Origin: Amycolatopsis granulosa
Lineage (GTDB): Bacteria > Actinomycetota > Actinomycetes > Mycobacteriales > Pseudonocardiaceae
Length of the DNA: 64,000 bases
Direction of reading: 5' to 3'
Assembly (NCBI RefSeq): GCF_011758745.1
Contig: NZ_JAANOV010000001.1
Coordinates: 2,418,001 to 2,482,000, forward strand
Positions 1 to 8,648 of this stretch are shown piece by piece. Positions within the stretch are counted from its first letter, which is position 1. Each line of letters opens with the position of its first letter. Both the position numbers and the translations under genes were made by a program. Under the pieces are notes generated by a model. It did no database searches and was not told the origin of the DNA. It saw only the letters and a list, made by a program, of their open reading frames with translations.

Positions 1-432
1 GGGCTGCGCACGAAGCTGCTGGAGGCGATGCGCGCCGCCTGGCGGGCCGACCTGTCGCGCGACGCGTTCACCGAGGAGCAGATCGCGAAGCGGATCGCGC
101 GCGGCGACATCCTGTTCGACGCGCCGGAGGTGGTGATCCCGTTCCTGGTGCCCGACGGCATGCACACGTATCCGGACGAGCGGCGCAACGCCTGCGAGCG
201 GACGATGTTCACCGTCGCCGGGGGTGCCGCGGTGCAGGGGCTGCTCGTGGCGCTGGCGGCCGAGGACCTGGGATCCTGCTGGATCGGGTCGACGATCTTC
301 GCCGCGGACGTGGTGCGCGAGGTGCTGGGGCTGGAGCCGTCGTGGCAGCCGCTGGGCGCGGTGGCCATCGGACATCCGGATGCGGCCGCCTTGCCGCGCG
401 AGCCGAGGACCGACGGACTGGTGGAGCTGTGA
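1..432 (+). CDS. fbiB: FbiB C-terminal nitroreductase domain (5' partial)
   Basis: This is the last 143 codons of a gene that enters from outside the window; the frame is open from base 1. The protein ends with [13 protein letters not shown] and a [12 protein letters not shown] segment, which I recognise from the C-terminal FMN-binding nitroreductase-like domain of FbiB. FbiB adds glutamates to F420-0 and reduces the dehydro intermediate, completing coenzyme F420. The N-terminal ligase domain is not visible, so a stand-alone nitroreductase cannot be fully excluded. Its stop overlaps the GTG of the Nudix gene (GTGA), so the two are probably co-transcribed. An F420-dependent oxidoreductase at 20641-21675 shows that the cell uses this cofactor. 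Confidence 0.85.
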   Translation, partial: GLRTKLLEAMRAAWRADLSRDAFTEEQIAKRIARGDILFDAPEVVIPFLVPDGMHTYPDERRNACERTMFTVAGGAAVQGLLVALAAEDLGSCWIGSTIFAADVVREVLGLEPSWQPLGAVAIGHPDAAALPREPRTDGLVEL

Positions 433-962
433 GCCTGCACGCGGACGCCGTGGCGACGCTGACGAAGTGGCCGGCGGGGACCAGCGGGCAGGAGGCGCTG
501 CGGCACGCGTTCCTCGGTTTCCTCGCCGCGCGGGAGGACGCGTGCCGCCGGGCGTGCGCGGCCGGGCACATCACGGCCTCGGCGGTGGTGCTCGACCAGT
601 CGCGTACGCACGTGCTGCTGACCCTGCACCCGCGGGTCGGGCGGTGGGTGCAGCTGGGCGGGCACTGCGAGGAATCGGATGCTTCGCTGTCGGCGGCGGC
701 GCTGCGCGAGGCGTCGGAGGAGTCCGGGCTGAGCGGGCTGACCATCTCGGCTGAGCCCGTGCACCTCGACGTGCACCCGGTGACCTGCTCGCTCGGGGTG
801 CCGACGCGGCACTTCGACGTGCGGTACGTGGTGACCGCACCGGACGGTGCGGCACCGGTGCGCAGCGCGGAGTCCGACGACCTGCGCTGGTGGCCGCTGG
901 CCGCGCTGCCGCCCGGGTCGGAGGCGGATCTGACGGAGCTGATCGCGGCGGCGTGCGCATGA
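429..962 (+). CDS. Nudix hydrolase
   Basis: A 177-residue protein with a Nudix box (GGHCEESD, then [10 protein letters not shown]) at about residues 75-100. The box carries Asp where the first conserved Glu usually stands and one extra residue before the RE pair, a variant common in actinobacterial Nudix proteins. The segment [16 protein letters not shown] after the box is typical of this subgroup. The substrate is unknown; the family cleaves nucleoside diphosphates linked to another moiety. The start is the GTG at 429, which overlaps the fbiB stop; an upstream in-frame ATG would lie inside fbiB. The stop overlaps the next gene's ATG (ATGA), so fbiB, this gene and the GntR gene look like one operon. 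Confidence 0.88.
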   Translation: MSLHADAVATLTKWPAGTSGQEALRHAFLGFLAAREDACRRACAAGHITASAVVLDQSRTHVLLTLHPRVGRWVQLGGHCEESDASLSAAALREASEESGLSGLTISAEPVHLDVHPVTCSLGVPTRHFDVRYVVTAPDGAAPVRSAESDDLRWWPLAALPPGSEADLTELIAAACA

Positions 963-1321
963 TCGTGCCGGTCGACCCGTCGTCCGGGGTGCCGCCGTTC
1001 GAGCAGGTCCGGTCCGGACTGGCGCGGCGGATCAACGACGGGACGCTGGCGGTGGGCACGAAGCTGCCGACGGTGCGGGGGCTGGCCGGGGAACTGGGCA
1101 TCGCGCCGAACACGATCGCGCGCGCGTACCGGGAGCTGGAGGACGCGGGCCTGATCGAGACCCGCGGCCGGGCCGGTTCCTTCGTGGCCGCCGCCGGCGA
1201 CGAGTCACGCGCCCGCGCCCGCGAAGCGGCGGAGAGCTACGCCGCCGTGACCCGCGCACTCGGCCTGTCCCCGGACGAAGCGCTGCAGATCGCCCGCGCC
1301 GCACTGAACCACACCCGCTGA
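959..1321 (+). CDS. GntR-family regulator, YtrA type
   Basis: A 120-residue protein: a winged-helix GntR domain at residues 10-75 (PPFEQVRSGLARRI, then LPTVRGLAGELGIAPNTIAR) and a short helical tail of about 40 residues. This matches the YtrA/YhcF subfamily, whose short C-terminus serves for dimerisation and which often control ABC transporter operons. No transporter is adjacent here. The ATG at 959 overlaps the stop of the Nudix gene, so it is expressed with fbiB and the Nudix gene. Effector and targets cannot be read from the sequence. Confidence 0.85.
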   Translation: MIVPVDPSSGVPPFEQVRSGLARRINDGTLAVGTKLPTVRGLAGELGIAPNTIARAYRELEDAGLIETRGRAGSFVAAAGDESRARAREAAESYAAVTRALGLSPDEALQIARAALNHTR

Positions 1322-1332
1322 CCGCGCGGGCG

Positions 1333-2229
1333 TCAGATCGCGCGGTAGTCCCGCGGCGAGAACCGCGGCCCGAAGCGCGGGCGGGAGAAGCCCGCCGCCT
1401 CCAGGTACCGCACGGCGCGCTGGCGCTGCGGCGCGTAGGGCGCCAGGACTTCGGCCATGCCCTCGTCGTCCAGCGGCTCACCGAGCAGCGCGTAACCGAC
1501 CACCGCCGGGATGTGGACGTCGCCGAAGCTGACCGCGTCCGGGTCGCCCCACGCGCGCTGCGCCACCTCCGCCGCGGTCCACACCCCGATGCCCGGCACC
1601 TTGCGCAGCCAGGCCCGGCCCTCCGCGCCACGCAGCGTCGCGGCACGCTCCAGCCGGTGCGCCACCTGCGCGGCGAAGATCAGCGCCTTGCGCCGCGCCA
1701 GGTCCACCCCGGCGCGATGCCAGGTCCAGTCCGGAATGGACAGGACCGCCTCCGGTGCCGGCGGCACCCGCATGCCCGCCGGGGCGGGGCCGGGCGCCGG
1801 CTCGCCGAACCAGCGGCACAGCTCCCGCCACGACCGGCGCGCCTCGTAGCCGGTGACCTTCTGCTCCAGGACCGCGGGCAGCAGCGCGTCCCACACCCGG
1901 CCGCTCGCCCCCAGGCGCAGCCCCGGCATCCGGCGCCGCACCTGGGCGATCCGGTCGTGGTGCGAGACGAACCCGCTGTCGTCGTCCCCGGCGCCGACCA
2001 GCGCCGGCACGCCGTCCAGCAGCCGGTCCGCTCCCGGTCCCCAGGCCGCGGCCTCGATCTCGCCGTCCGCGTACCGGCGCAGCGCCAGCGTGCCGGGGCC
2101 GTCCGGCGTGTTGCCGGTCAGCCACGTCGTGCCCGCCTCGTCCGCGCGCAGGCACGGGTCGCCCTTGCCCCGCCGGTGCGGCCGGAGGACCGCGTCGAGG
2201 TCGAGGGGGAACGGCGGGCGGTACCGCAT
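1333..2229 (-). CDS. DNA-3-methyladenine glycosylase-like HhH-GPD protein
   Basis: A 298-residue protein related to AlkA/HhH-GPD DNA glycosylases, which excise alkylated bases in base-excision repair. A helix-hairpin-helix segment VPGIGVWTAAEVAQ is followed by SFGDVHIPA, whose Asp lies where the catalytic Asp of the family is expected. The start is ATG 2229, whose A is also the last base of the manB stop (TGATG), indicating translational coupling to manB. A longer reading from 2310 would run into the manB coding region and is rejected. The pairing of a repair enzyme with a sugar-nucleotide gene is probably just operon economy. Confidence 0.82.
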   Translation of the reverse strand: MRYRPPFPLDLDAVLRPHRRGKGDPCLRADEAGTTWLTGNTPDGPGTLALRRYADGEIEAAAWGPGADRLLDGVPALVGAGDDDSGFVSHHDRIAQVRRRMPGLRLGASGRVWDALLPAVLEQKVTGYEARRSWRELCRWFGEPAPGPAPAGMRVPPAPEAVLSIPDWTWHRAGVDLARRKALIFAAQVAHRLERAATLRGAEGRAWLRKVPGIGVWTAAEVAQRAWGDPDAVSFGDVHIPAVVGYALLGEPLDDEGMAEVLAPYAPQRQRAVRYLEAAGFSRPRFGPRFSPRDYRAI

Positions 2230-3308
2230 CAGGCGTCGCTGGAGAACCGGATCGAACCGTCGGGCAGGGTCACGTCCGGCCACACGCGGGCGCCGTCGAG
2301 CAGCTCGCACCCGGCGCCGACGACCGCGCCGTCCCCGACGACGACGCCCTTGAGCACCGCGCCCTTGCCGACACGCGCACCCACCCCGAGCACGGAGTTC
2401 TCCACAACCGCATTCTCCGCCACGGACACCCCGTCGAACAGCACCGACCCGGCGATCCGCGCGCCGGCGGCCACCTGCGCCCCGCTGCCGACCGTCGACC
2501 CGCCGGTGACGGACGCGTCCGCGGCGACGTTCGCGCCCTCCAGGACCAGGGCCGCTCCCGCCGGACCGGGCAGCGCCGAGGTCGGGGCGAGCCCGCGCAC
2601 CAGGTCCGCGCTGCCGCGCACGAACGCCTCGGGCGTGCCCACGTCGAGCCAGTAGGAGGCGTCGACGAACCCGTGCAGGTGCGCGCCCTCCGCCAGCAGG
2701 CCCGGGAACGTCTCGCGCTCGACCGACACGCGACGGCCGGCCGGGATCGACTCCAGCACCGGGCGCCGGAAGACGTAGCAGCCGGCGTTGATCTGATCGG
2801 TCGGCGGGTTCGGGGTCTTCTCCAGGAACGCGGTGACCCGGCCCTCGGCGTCGGTGGGCACCGAGCCGAACCGGCTCGGGTCCTCGACGCGCTGGAGGTG
2901 GAGGGTCACGTCGGCGTCCGTGTCGAAATGGGTCTGGACCAGAGCCCGCAGATCGGCTCCGGAGAGGATGTCGCCGTTGAAGATCACCGCGTGATCGGCG
3001 CGCAGGTGGTCCGCGACGTTGCGGATCGCGCCGCCGGTGTCCAGCGGCTCGTCCTCGACCACGTACTCCAGCTCCAGCCCCAGCGCGGCGCCGTCGCCGA
3101 AGTGCTCCTCGAACACCTCGGCGCGGTACGACGTGCCGAGCACGACGTGCCGGATCCCGGCCGCGCGAACGCGCGACAACAGGTGCGTCAGGAACGGCAC
3201 GCCCGCGGTGGGCAGCATCGGTTTCGGGGCGGACAGGGTCAACGGCCGCAGGCGCGTCCCCTTGCCGCCCACGAGAACAACGGCATCGACATCAAGTTCC
3301 GATGTCAC
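2229..3308 (-). CDS. manB: Mannose-1-phosphate guanylyltransferase
   Basis: Nucleotidyltransferase that makes GDP-mannose from mannose-1-phosphate and GTP, feeding mannolipids and lipomannan. The N-terminus carries VLVGGKGTRLRPLTLSAPKP, the pyrophosphorylase signature, and the C-terminal third is a left-handed beta-helix-like repeat ending in ARVWPDVTLPDGSIRFSS. It resembles M. tuberculosis Rv3264c as I remember it. I chose GTG 3308 (359 residues), because GGAAGGA lies seven bases upstream; an ATG at 3335 would add nine residues. It is coupled to the glycosylase gene downstream and divergent from the small conserved gene at 3452. Confidence 0.9.
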   Translation of the reverse strand: MTSELDVDAVVLVGGKGTRLRPLTLSAPKPMLPTAGVPFLTHLLSRVRAAGIRHVVLGTSYRAEVFEEHFGDGAALGLELEYVVEDEPLDTGGAIRNVADHLRADHAVIFNGDILSGADLRALVQTHFDTDADVTLHLQRVEDPSRFGSVPTDAEGRVTAFLEKTPNPPTDQINAGCYVFRRPVLESIPAGRRVSVERETFPGLLAEGAHLHGFVDASYWLDVGTPEAFVRGSADLVRGLAPTSALPGPAGAALVLEGANVAADASVTGGSTVGSGAQVAAGARIAGSVLFDGVSVAENAVVENSVLGVGARVGKGAVLKGVVVGDGAVVGAGCELLDGARVWPDVTLPDGSIRFSSDA

Positions 3309-3323
3309 GTCAAGATCCTTCCC

Positions 3324-3329
3324 ATTATC
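3324..3329 (-). promoter_or_regulatory. Candidate -10 element of manB
   Basis: On the minus strand this reads GATAAT, a good -10 match, placing transcription initiation about ten bases before the GTG start. No convincing -35 sits at 16-18 bases. This is an inference from sequence only. Confidence 0.35.
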
Positions 3330-3385
3330 ACGCACCGGCGGGCGACAAACCGCGGGAAACGATGACGGCGACGGCCCCGAGGGCC

Positions 3386-3391
3386 TACCCT
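3386..3391 (+). promoter_or_regulatory. Candidate -10 element of the 3452 gene
   Basis: TACCCT fits the actinobacterial TANNNT pattern and would give a leader of roughly 50 bases before the ATG at 3452. The leader holds two GGGCCC-containing blocks that could pair with each other. Weak evidence. Confidence 0.3.
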
Positions 3392-3451
3392 AGACAGCAC
3401 ACGGAGGGCCCCGTTCGGAGAGGGCCCACGTCGAGCCGGGAGGCCTAGCGG

Positions 3452-3793
3452 ATGGACCCCCGCGATCGAGCGGATGCTCTGCTGGCCAGAGCACAGTCCC
3501 GGGGCGCGTTCGTCGTGACTCCGGACGCCGCGACCTCGCCGATGGACGCGTCGACCACCCAGCAGATCCCCCGGAGCGTCGTCGCGAAGATCGACGAGGA
3601 GGACCCGGATACGACCGCCGTCGTGCCGGCGTCGGTGATCGAGTCGGTGCAGGGCACCCTCACCGCCGCGAAGCCGGACACCCGCGTCTTCCTCCGGCCG
3701 GTGCCGCCGGAGGAAGAGGTCGAGGGCCTCGTGCCGACCACCAAGACGCAGAGCGGCACCTCCGACTTCGCGCGCAGGCTGGACGGGCTGTAA
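3452..3793 (+). CDS. Conserved hypothetical protein
   Basis: A 113-residue acidic soluble protein with no membrane segment and no motif I can tie to a function. It begins MDPRDRADALLARAQ, has the segment SPMDASTTQQIPRSVV, and ends in SDFARRLDGL. From memory, similar short proteins occur next to wbbL/manB in related genera, which supports a real gene. It is convergent with wbbL (32 bases apart) and divergent from manB. Codon use matches its neighbours. Function unknown. Confidence 0.7.
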   Translation: MDPRDRADALLARAQSRGAFVVTPDAATSPMDASTTQQIPRSVVAKIDEEDPDTTAVVPASVIESVQGTLTAAKPDTRVFLRPVPPEEEVEGLVPTTKTQSGTSDFARRLDGL

Positions 3794-3824
3794 CACCGCC
3801 GGGCCGGGCTCAGGCCACGACGCC

Positions 3825-4697
3825 CTAGGCGCCGCGGGTCTCGAACTTCAGGCGCAGCTTCAGACCCAGCCGCACCACGGCCAGCACCGGCTTCCAGGCC
3901 GGGCCCCGGTGCCGGTCCGCGAGGTAGCGGTAAGCGCTTTCGTGGTGCGCCGCCAGCATCTTCTTCGGCGCGCGGGACGTGGCCTTGCCGCCGATGTGCG
4001 TCACCGCGGCCGAGGGCACGTACACGTTGTGCCAGCCGGCGCGGCCGATGCGGTCGCCGAGGTCGACGTCCTCGAAGTACATGAAGTAGCGCGTGTCGAA
4101 ACCGCGGACCGAGTCCCACGCCTCCCGCCGGATGAGCTGGCACGAGCCGGACAACCAGCCGGACGTGCGTTCCACCGGCGCGCCGCGTTCCTGCCGGTAG
4201 GCGCGGGTCCACGGGTTGGCGGGCCAGACCTTGCCGAACACCGCGTGACCGATGCCGCGCCCGAGCGAGGGCAGCAGCCGGGCGCTCGGGTAGACGGTGC
4301 CGTCCGGGTCCCGGATGAGCGGCCCGAACGCGCCACCGCGCGGCCAGCGCCGCGCCGCGTCGAGGAGGATGTCGAGCGAGCCGGGTTCCCATTCCAGGTC
4401 CGGGTTGGCGATGACGATCCAGCCGTAGCGGTCGTCGAGCGTGGCCACCCCGCGGTTGGCGCCGCCACCGTAGCCGAGGTTCTGGCCGATGCGCAGGACG
4501 TGGGTGTTGTTCCGCTGCTCGGCCCGGTCGAGGGCGTCGTCGGTCGAGTCGTTGTCGGCGACCACCACGTGCACGTCGCGGGTGGTCGCCTTCTCCAGGC
4601 TGTCGAGGAAGCGGTCGAGGTCCTCACCGGGGAAGTACGTCACGACAACCACGGCGACCCCGTCGCCATAACGGCTCGGCTCGGTCACGGGCGCCAT
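3825..4697 (-). CDS. wbbL: Rhamnosyltransferase WbbL (GT2)
   Basis: A 290-residue GT2 enzyme that by family adds L-rhamnose from dTDP-rhamnose to decaprenyl-diphospho-GlcNAc, completing the linker that joins arabinogalactan to peptidoglycan. Visible features are AVVVVTYFPGEDLDRFL at the N-terminus, the nucleotide-binding VVVADNDSTDDA, the NLGYGGGANRG segment, ANPDLEWEPGS (DXD region), GWLSGSCQLIRREAW and YFEDVDLGDR with the candidate catalytic Asp. It strongly resembles Rv3265c. I chose ATG 4697; upstream in-frame residues are Arg/Cys-rich and lack family character. dTDP-rhamnose comes from rmlB and rmlD at 12298-14201. Confidence 0.9.
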   Translation of the reverse strand: MAPVTEPSRYGDGVAVVVVTYFPGEDLDRFLDSLEKATTRDVHVVVADNDSTDDALDRAEQRNNTHVLRIGQNLGYGGGANRGVATLDDRYGWIVIANPDLEWEPGSLDILLDAARRWPRGGAFGPLIRDPDGTVYPSARLLPSLGRGIGHAVFGKVWPANPWTRAYRQERGAPVERTSGWLSGSCQLIRREAWDSVRGFDTRYFMYFEDVDLGDRIGRAGWHNVYVPSAAVTHIGGKATSRAPKKMLAAHHESAYRYLADRHRGPAWKPVLAVVRLGLKLRLKFETRGA

Positions 4698-4803
4698 TGT
4701 GCCCCGGCTACGCACCGCACGGGGACAGGCACCCCTCGACGGTGAACCGCGGCAATCCGCTACCGCGCGCAACCGGACGTGCACGCACCGGGAGAATGGC
4801 TCG

Positions 4804-5337
4804 GTGTCGGTACACGCCTTCATCGACGAGTCGATTCGCGACAGCCGCTACATCCTGTGCGTCGCCGTGCTCGACCCGGCCCAGCTCGTGCCCGCGCGCA
4901 AACAGCTGGCCCGTCTCCTGCTGCCCGGACAGCGCGAGTTGCACTTCAAGTAGGAAAAGCCGCCGCGGCGCGGGCTGCTCGCCGACCGCATCGGCGGGAT
5001 CGAGGCGTCGGTGACGATGTACGTCACCACGCGGACGCGGAAGACCGAGGAGCAGGACCGGCAACGCTGTCTCGAGCAGGCAGTGCACGACCTCCTGGAG
5101 CTGCGGGCGAATCGCCTCGCGCTGGACAGCCGGAGTCATCGGGACATCCGCGACCTGACGACGATCTACCAGGCACTGGGGCGGCGACCGGCGGACACGA
5201 ATGTCACCTACGAGCACCTGAAGTCGGCCGGCACGCCGCTGCTCTGGATTCCGGATGCTGTCGCGTGGTGCTACGGCGCCGGAGGGGACTGGCGCCGCCG
5301 GGTCCTGCCGATCGTGCGGAAGGTCGTCGACCTCTAG
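4804..5337 (+). pseudogene. DUF3800-like protein interrupted by an in-frame TAG
   Basis: One reading frame runs from GTG 4804 (VSVHAFIDESIRDSRYILC) to a stop at 5335-5337, but a TAG at 4951-4953 interrupts it after RELHFK. Downstream of the TAG the same frame continues with EKPPRRGLLADRIGG to VLPIVRKVVDL with no further stop and normal GC-rich codon use. The FIDES start resembles DUF3800 proteins, a family with a predicted nuclease-like fold often seen near defence and mobile genes. The full length would be 177 codons. A single base change (AAG or CAG to TAG) would explain it. A sequencing error or readthrough are alternatives. Confidence 0.7.
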
Positions 5338-5346
5338 ACAGCGCGA

Positions 5347-5382
5347 AGCCCGTGAGACGACCGTCCGGACGCGTCACGGGCT
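5347..5382 (+). terminator. Hairpin after the DUF3800-like gene
   Basis: AGCCCGTGA at 5347-5355 pairs perfectly with TCACGGGCT at 5374-5382 (9 bp stem, 18-base loop). It lies just past the pseudogene stop and before the convergent glycosyltransferase end. No T-run follows, so it may act in either direction or not at all. Confidence 0.5.
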
Positions 5383-5450
5383 CACTTCTCGGCCCTACGG
5401 GGGCCTCGCAGGAGCCACTATACCCCAGCCGCCCGAACAGCGTCCAACGA

Positions 5451-6596
5451 CTACCGCTCGCGCTGGCGCAGGTGCCACGCCCTGGCGTACGCCTCGCGGT
5501 GCTTCTCGGCGCTCGTGGACCAGGAGAACTCCTTCGCGCGCCGCTGGGCGGCCGCGGCCAGGAACGCGCGCCGCGCCGGGTCGTCGAGCAGCTCGCCGAG
5601 CGCCGCGGCCACGTCGCCGGGGCCGACACCGCAGTAGGCGACCGCGTCGCCGCCGACCTCGGGCAGCGACAGGCGCCGGGTGGTGAGCACGCACGCACCG
5701 CAGGCCATCGCCTCCAGCACCGGAAGCCCGAAGCCCTCGCCGAGGCTCGGGTAGGCCACCAGCTCCGCCCCGCCGAGGAACCCGGCCAGCGTGTCGAACG
5801 GCAGGTACCCCGCGCGGATCACCCGCAGCCGCAACGGCGCCGCCGCCAGGGCGTTCTCCACCTGCGTGTCCCAGCCCGGCTGCCCGGCCAGCACCAGCGC
5901 GGGCGGGTCGGGACGGTTCTCCACCGCCTTGACGAAGCCGCGGATCAGCGCCGGCACGTTCTTGCGCGGCTCCAGCGCACCCAGGAACGCCACGTACGGC
6001 GTTCGCTCCAGGCCGATCGCCACCCGCGCCGCATGCACCTCTTCCGGGGCCGGCGGGTGGAACCGCTCGACGTCGACCCCGTGCTCGATGATCTCCAGCC
6101 GCCGCGGCCGCGCCACACGGGCCAGCTCCGACGCGGTCGCCCGCGACGGCACCACGCACAACGTGGCGCGCTGCAACGCCGTACGTGTCCACCCGCGGAA
6201 GAACCGCGCCTTCACCGACGAATGCAGCACCGCGTCGGTGAAGAAGGTCGCGTCGTGCAGGGTGACCACCGACGCGGACGGCCCGGCGAGCGGCATCGTG
6301 TAGTGCGGCGAATGGACGACATCCGCACCGAGCCGTCGCGCCAGGGACGGCAGCGTGGTCTGCTCCCAGATCAGCCGCCCGGTGCGGGTCGCGGTGGACT
6401 GGACCGCGGGGACGACCCGCGAGCGCGGCGCGAGCCGGCCGAAGAGCCGGAAGTCCCGCGGCTGGCACACCACGGTGACGGGTGCCCCATCGGCGTCCAG
6501 CGCCGCCACCAGCGAGTCCACGTAGCGGCCGACCCCGCCCCGGTCCGCGGGTACGGCCGTGGCGTCGATCAGGACGCCGGGTTCGCCTCTTCCCAC
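5451..6596 (-). CDS. GT4 glycosyltransferase
   Basis: A 381-residue retaining GT4 enzyme: N-terminal Rossmann-like half with a Gly-rich DRGGVGRYVDSL segment, then LGALEPRKNVPALI and the signature GEGFGLPVLEAMACG, whose two Glu residues form the EX7E motif. Sugar donor and acceptor are unknown; location between wbbL and rmlD suggests envelope polysaccharide assembly. The start is GTG 6596, supported by TACCCT six bases upstream (leaderless arrangement). It follows the next GT4 gene by 42 bases on the same strand. Confidence 0.88.
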   Translation of the reverse strand: MGRGEPGVLIDATAVPADRGGVGRYVDSLVAALDADGAPVTVVCQPRDFRLFGRLAPRSRVVPAVQSTATRTGRLIWEQTTLPSLARRLGADVVHSPHYTMPLAGPSASVVTLHDATFFTDAVLHSSVKARFFRGWTRTALQRATLCVVPSRATASELARVARPRRLEIIEHGVDVERFHPPAPEEVHAARVAIGLERTPYVAFLGALEPRKNVPALIRGFVKAVENRPDPPALVLAGQPGWDTQVENALAAAPLRLRVIRAGYLPFDTLAGFLGGAELVAYPSLGEGFGLPVLEAMACGACVLTTRRLSLPEVGGDAVAYCGVGPGDVAAALGELLDDPARRAFLAAAAQRRAKEFSWSTSAEKHREAYARAWHLRQRER

Positions 6597-6602
6597 TCGT
6601 GC

Positions 6603-6608
6603 AGGGTA
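6603..6608 (-). promoter_or_regulatory. Leaderless -10 for the 5451-6596 gene
   Basis: On the minus strand TACCCT is followed by six bases and the GTG start codon, so the transcript could begin at the start codon itself. It lies in the 42-base gap after the upstream GT4 gene. Confidence 0.5.
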
Positions 6609-6638
6609 CGGCGGCGCGGCAACCGGGCGATGAGGAAC

Positions 6639-7688
6639 TCACGAAGTGGCACGCTCGTGCACCGCCCAGACGGCGCGCGCCGCCCGCTCCCAGGAGAATT
6701 CGCGCGCCCGGGCGCGGCCCCGATCCGCCAGGTCAGCCGCCCGCTGGGGGGAGGACAGCACCTCGCGCAACGCCGTGGCCAGCGCCTCGGAATCCCCGCG
6801 CGGGACCCGCACGCCCGCTCCGCCGGCCACCTCGGCCAGCGCCGGAGCGTCCGAGTGCACCACCGGCACGCCGGCCGCCATCGCCTCCAGCACCGGCAAC
6901 CCGAATCCCTCCGCCAGGCTCGGCGCGGCCAGCACGGACGCCCGGCGCAGCACCGCCGCCAGGCGGGCGTCGTCCAGCCGCCCCAGAACCCGCACGTCGA
7001 CCCGGTCCCCGGCCATCGCGCGGGGGTCCAGACCACCCCAGCCCGGCTGCCCGGCCAGCACCAGCGGCACGCCGACCCGCACCATCGCGGAGATCAGGAC
7101 GTCGATCCCCTTGCGTGGTTCGATCGTGCCGATCGCCAGGACGTACCGGTCCGGTACATCCACTCCGGGGAGATCCGCCCGGGTGAACACCTCCGCGACC
7201 CCGTGCCCGGCCACGGTCACCGGCACCGGCACCGGCACTCGCGTGGCGAGGTCGTCGGCCACCGCGCGCGTCGGGACGACCAGGCCGTCGGCCCGCCGTG
7301 CCACGCGCGCGATCATGGAGCGGTGCCAGCGCACGCCGCGCGGCGTGAGCGTCTGCGGGTGCGTCCACGGCACCGTGTCGTGCACGGTGACCGACAACGT
7401 CCGCCCGTGCGGCGCGCGCGGCGGGGCCAGTGGCGTGGGCGCGTGCACGGCGTCCCCGCCCGGCCAGTACGGCAACCCCGCCTGCCACGCGGCGGCCAGC
7501 ACCCGCGGCGGCAACGGCAGCATCCGCGCGCCGGGCAGGCCGTCCGGATGCCGCGCGGTGACGCTCGACACCGTCCACCCGCCCGGCGCGGTCGAGGTCA
7601 GGGCGCGCAGCAGCTCGGCGGTGTAGCGGCCCGTCCCACCGGGCACGGGTGCGAGCAGCTGCTCGGCGATGACCACGAGTTCCGGCAC
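6639..7688 (-). CDS. GT4 glycosyltransferase
   Basis: A 349-residue GT4 enzyme. PVPGGTGRYTAELL near residue 15 is the donor-side Gly loop, LAIGTIEPRKGIDVLISAM begins the C-terminal domain and SLAEGFGLPVLEAMAAG is the EX7E signature. The start is GTG 7688; the much longer open frame upstream overlaps the divergent GT2 gene and is a shadow. Its start lies only 18 bases from that of the divergent GT2 gene, so the two share a compact promoter region. Substrate unknown. Confidence 0.87.
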   Translation of the reverse strand: MPELVVIAEQLLAPVPGGTGRYTAELLRALTSTAPGGWTVSSVTARHPDGLPGARMLPLPPRVLAAAWQAGLPYWPGGDAVHAPTPLAPPRAPHGRTLSVTVHDTVPWTHPQTLTPRGVRWHRSMIARVARRADGLVVPTRAVADDLATRVPVPVPVTVAGHGVAEVFTRADLPGVDVPDRYVLAIGTIEPRKGIDVLISAMVRVGVPLVLAGQPGWGGLDPRAMAGDRVDVRVLGRLDDARLAAVLRRASVLAAPSLAEGFGLPVLEAMAAGVPVVHSDAPALAEVAGGAGVRVPRGDSEALATALREVLSSPQRAADLADRGRARAREFSWERAARAVWAVHERATS

Positions 7689-7694
7689 GGCCCG

Positions 7695-7700
7695 TATTCT
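7695..7700 (+). promoter_or_regulatory. Leaderless -10 for the 7707 GT2 gene
   Basis: TATTCT, then six bases, then GTG 7707. The element sits in the 18-base gap between divergent start codons, so transcription of both genes must be tightly arranged. Confidence 0.55.
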
Positions 7701-7706
7701 TCCCGC

Positions 7707-8612
7707 GTGCCGATCCGCAGCACCGTCGTGGTGGTCACCTGGCGCGGCCACGACCACATCACCGCCTGCCTGGACGCCGTCGCCGCGCAGACCCGGCCGC
7801 ACCGGCTGCTGGTGATCGACAACGCCTCCGACGACGGCACCGCACACCTCCTGGCCGCACATCCCAGCGCACCCGAGGTGATCCGGCTGCCCCGCAACGT
7901 CGGGTACGCCGGGGCCATGGCCCGCGCCCTGTCCGAAGTGGACACCGAGTTCATGGTGTGGCTCAACGACGACGCGACCCCGGCGCCCGGCTGGCTCGCC
8001 GAGCTGGAGGACAACCTGGGCGATGCGGCCGCCGCCTCCGCGCGCCTCGAACACCCCGGCGGAGGGGTCCAGTCCCTCGGTGTCGGCCTGACCCCGGACG
8101 GCCACGGACGGGACGTGACGACCGGCCCGGTGTTCGGCTTCTGCGGCGGCGCCGCGTTGATCCGCACCGCCGCCCTGCGCGAAGTGGGCGGCGTGCCGGC
8201 GAGCTATTTCTGCTACTACGAGGACACCGACACCGCCTGGCGGCTGCGGCTCGCCGGCCACACCATCGTGACGGTCCCCACCGCTCGCGTCACCCACCGC
8301 CACGGTGCCAGCACCGGACTGGGATCGGTGACCTTCCACCGGTGGAACGAGCGCAACCGCCTGCTGACGCTCCTGCGGTGCGCCCCAGGAGTGGTCGCCG
8401 CGCGCGAGCTGGCCCGGTTCGCGGCGATCACCGCCACGCTGCCGCTGCGCCGGAACGTGCCGGACGCGCCCAATTTCCGCCCCGGCCTGCGCTGCCGCGT
8501 CCTCGGTGCCGTGGTCCTCCGGCTACCGGCCACGATCGCCGCGCGGAAGTCGATCACACGCCGCTCGACGGTCCGCCGAGGCGCGGTCTGGGCGGCCTGG
8601 ACCTCCCGATAG
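7707..8612 (+). CDS. GT2 glycosyltransferase
   Basis: A 301-residue inverting GT2 enzyme of the WbbL-like type: VVVVTWRGHDHITACLDAV, LLVIDNASDDGT, NVGYAGAMARAL, the DXD-like WLNDDATPAPGW, and YYEDTDTAWRLRLAGH with the candidate catalytic Asp. Soluble, no membrane helix apparent. GTG 7707 is chosen because homologues begin just before the VVVVT strand and because TATTCT lies six bases upstream. It leads a three-gene plus-strand run with the 8649 fusion and the 11146 GT4. Probably builds an envelope glycan; acceptor unknown. Confidence 0.87.
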   Translation: MPIRSTVVVVTWRGHDHITACLDAVAAQTRPHRLLVIDNASDDGTAHLLAAHPSAPEVIRLPRNVGYAGAMARALSEVDTEFMVWLNDDATPAPGWLAELEDNLGDAAAASARLEHPGGGVQSLGVGLTPDGHGRDVTTGPVFGFCGGAALIRTAALREVGGVPASYFCYYEDTDTAWRLRLAGHTIVTVPTARVTHRHGASTGLGSVTFHRWNERNRLLTLLRCAPGVVAARELARFAAITATLPLRRNVPDAPNFRPGLRCRVLGAVVLRLPATIAARKSITRRSTVRRGAVWAAWTSR

Positions 8613-8648
8613 TCTCTGCGCACAGTCGGCGAGTACGGAGGTCGGGCG

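Noticed and set aside
4779..7706. Upstream part of the open frame that ends with the GT2 gene
   Set aside because: Runs opposite two GT4 genes; the GT2 homology begins only at 7707 where a -10 is present.
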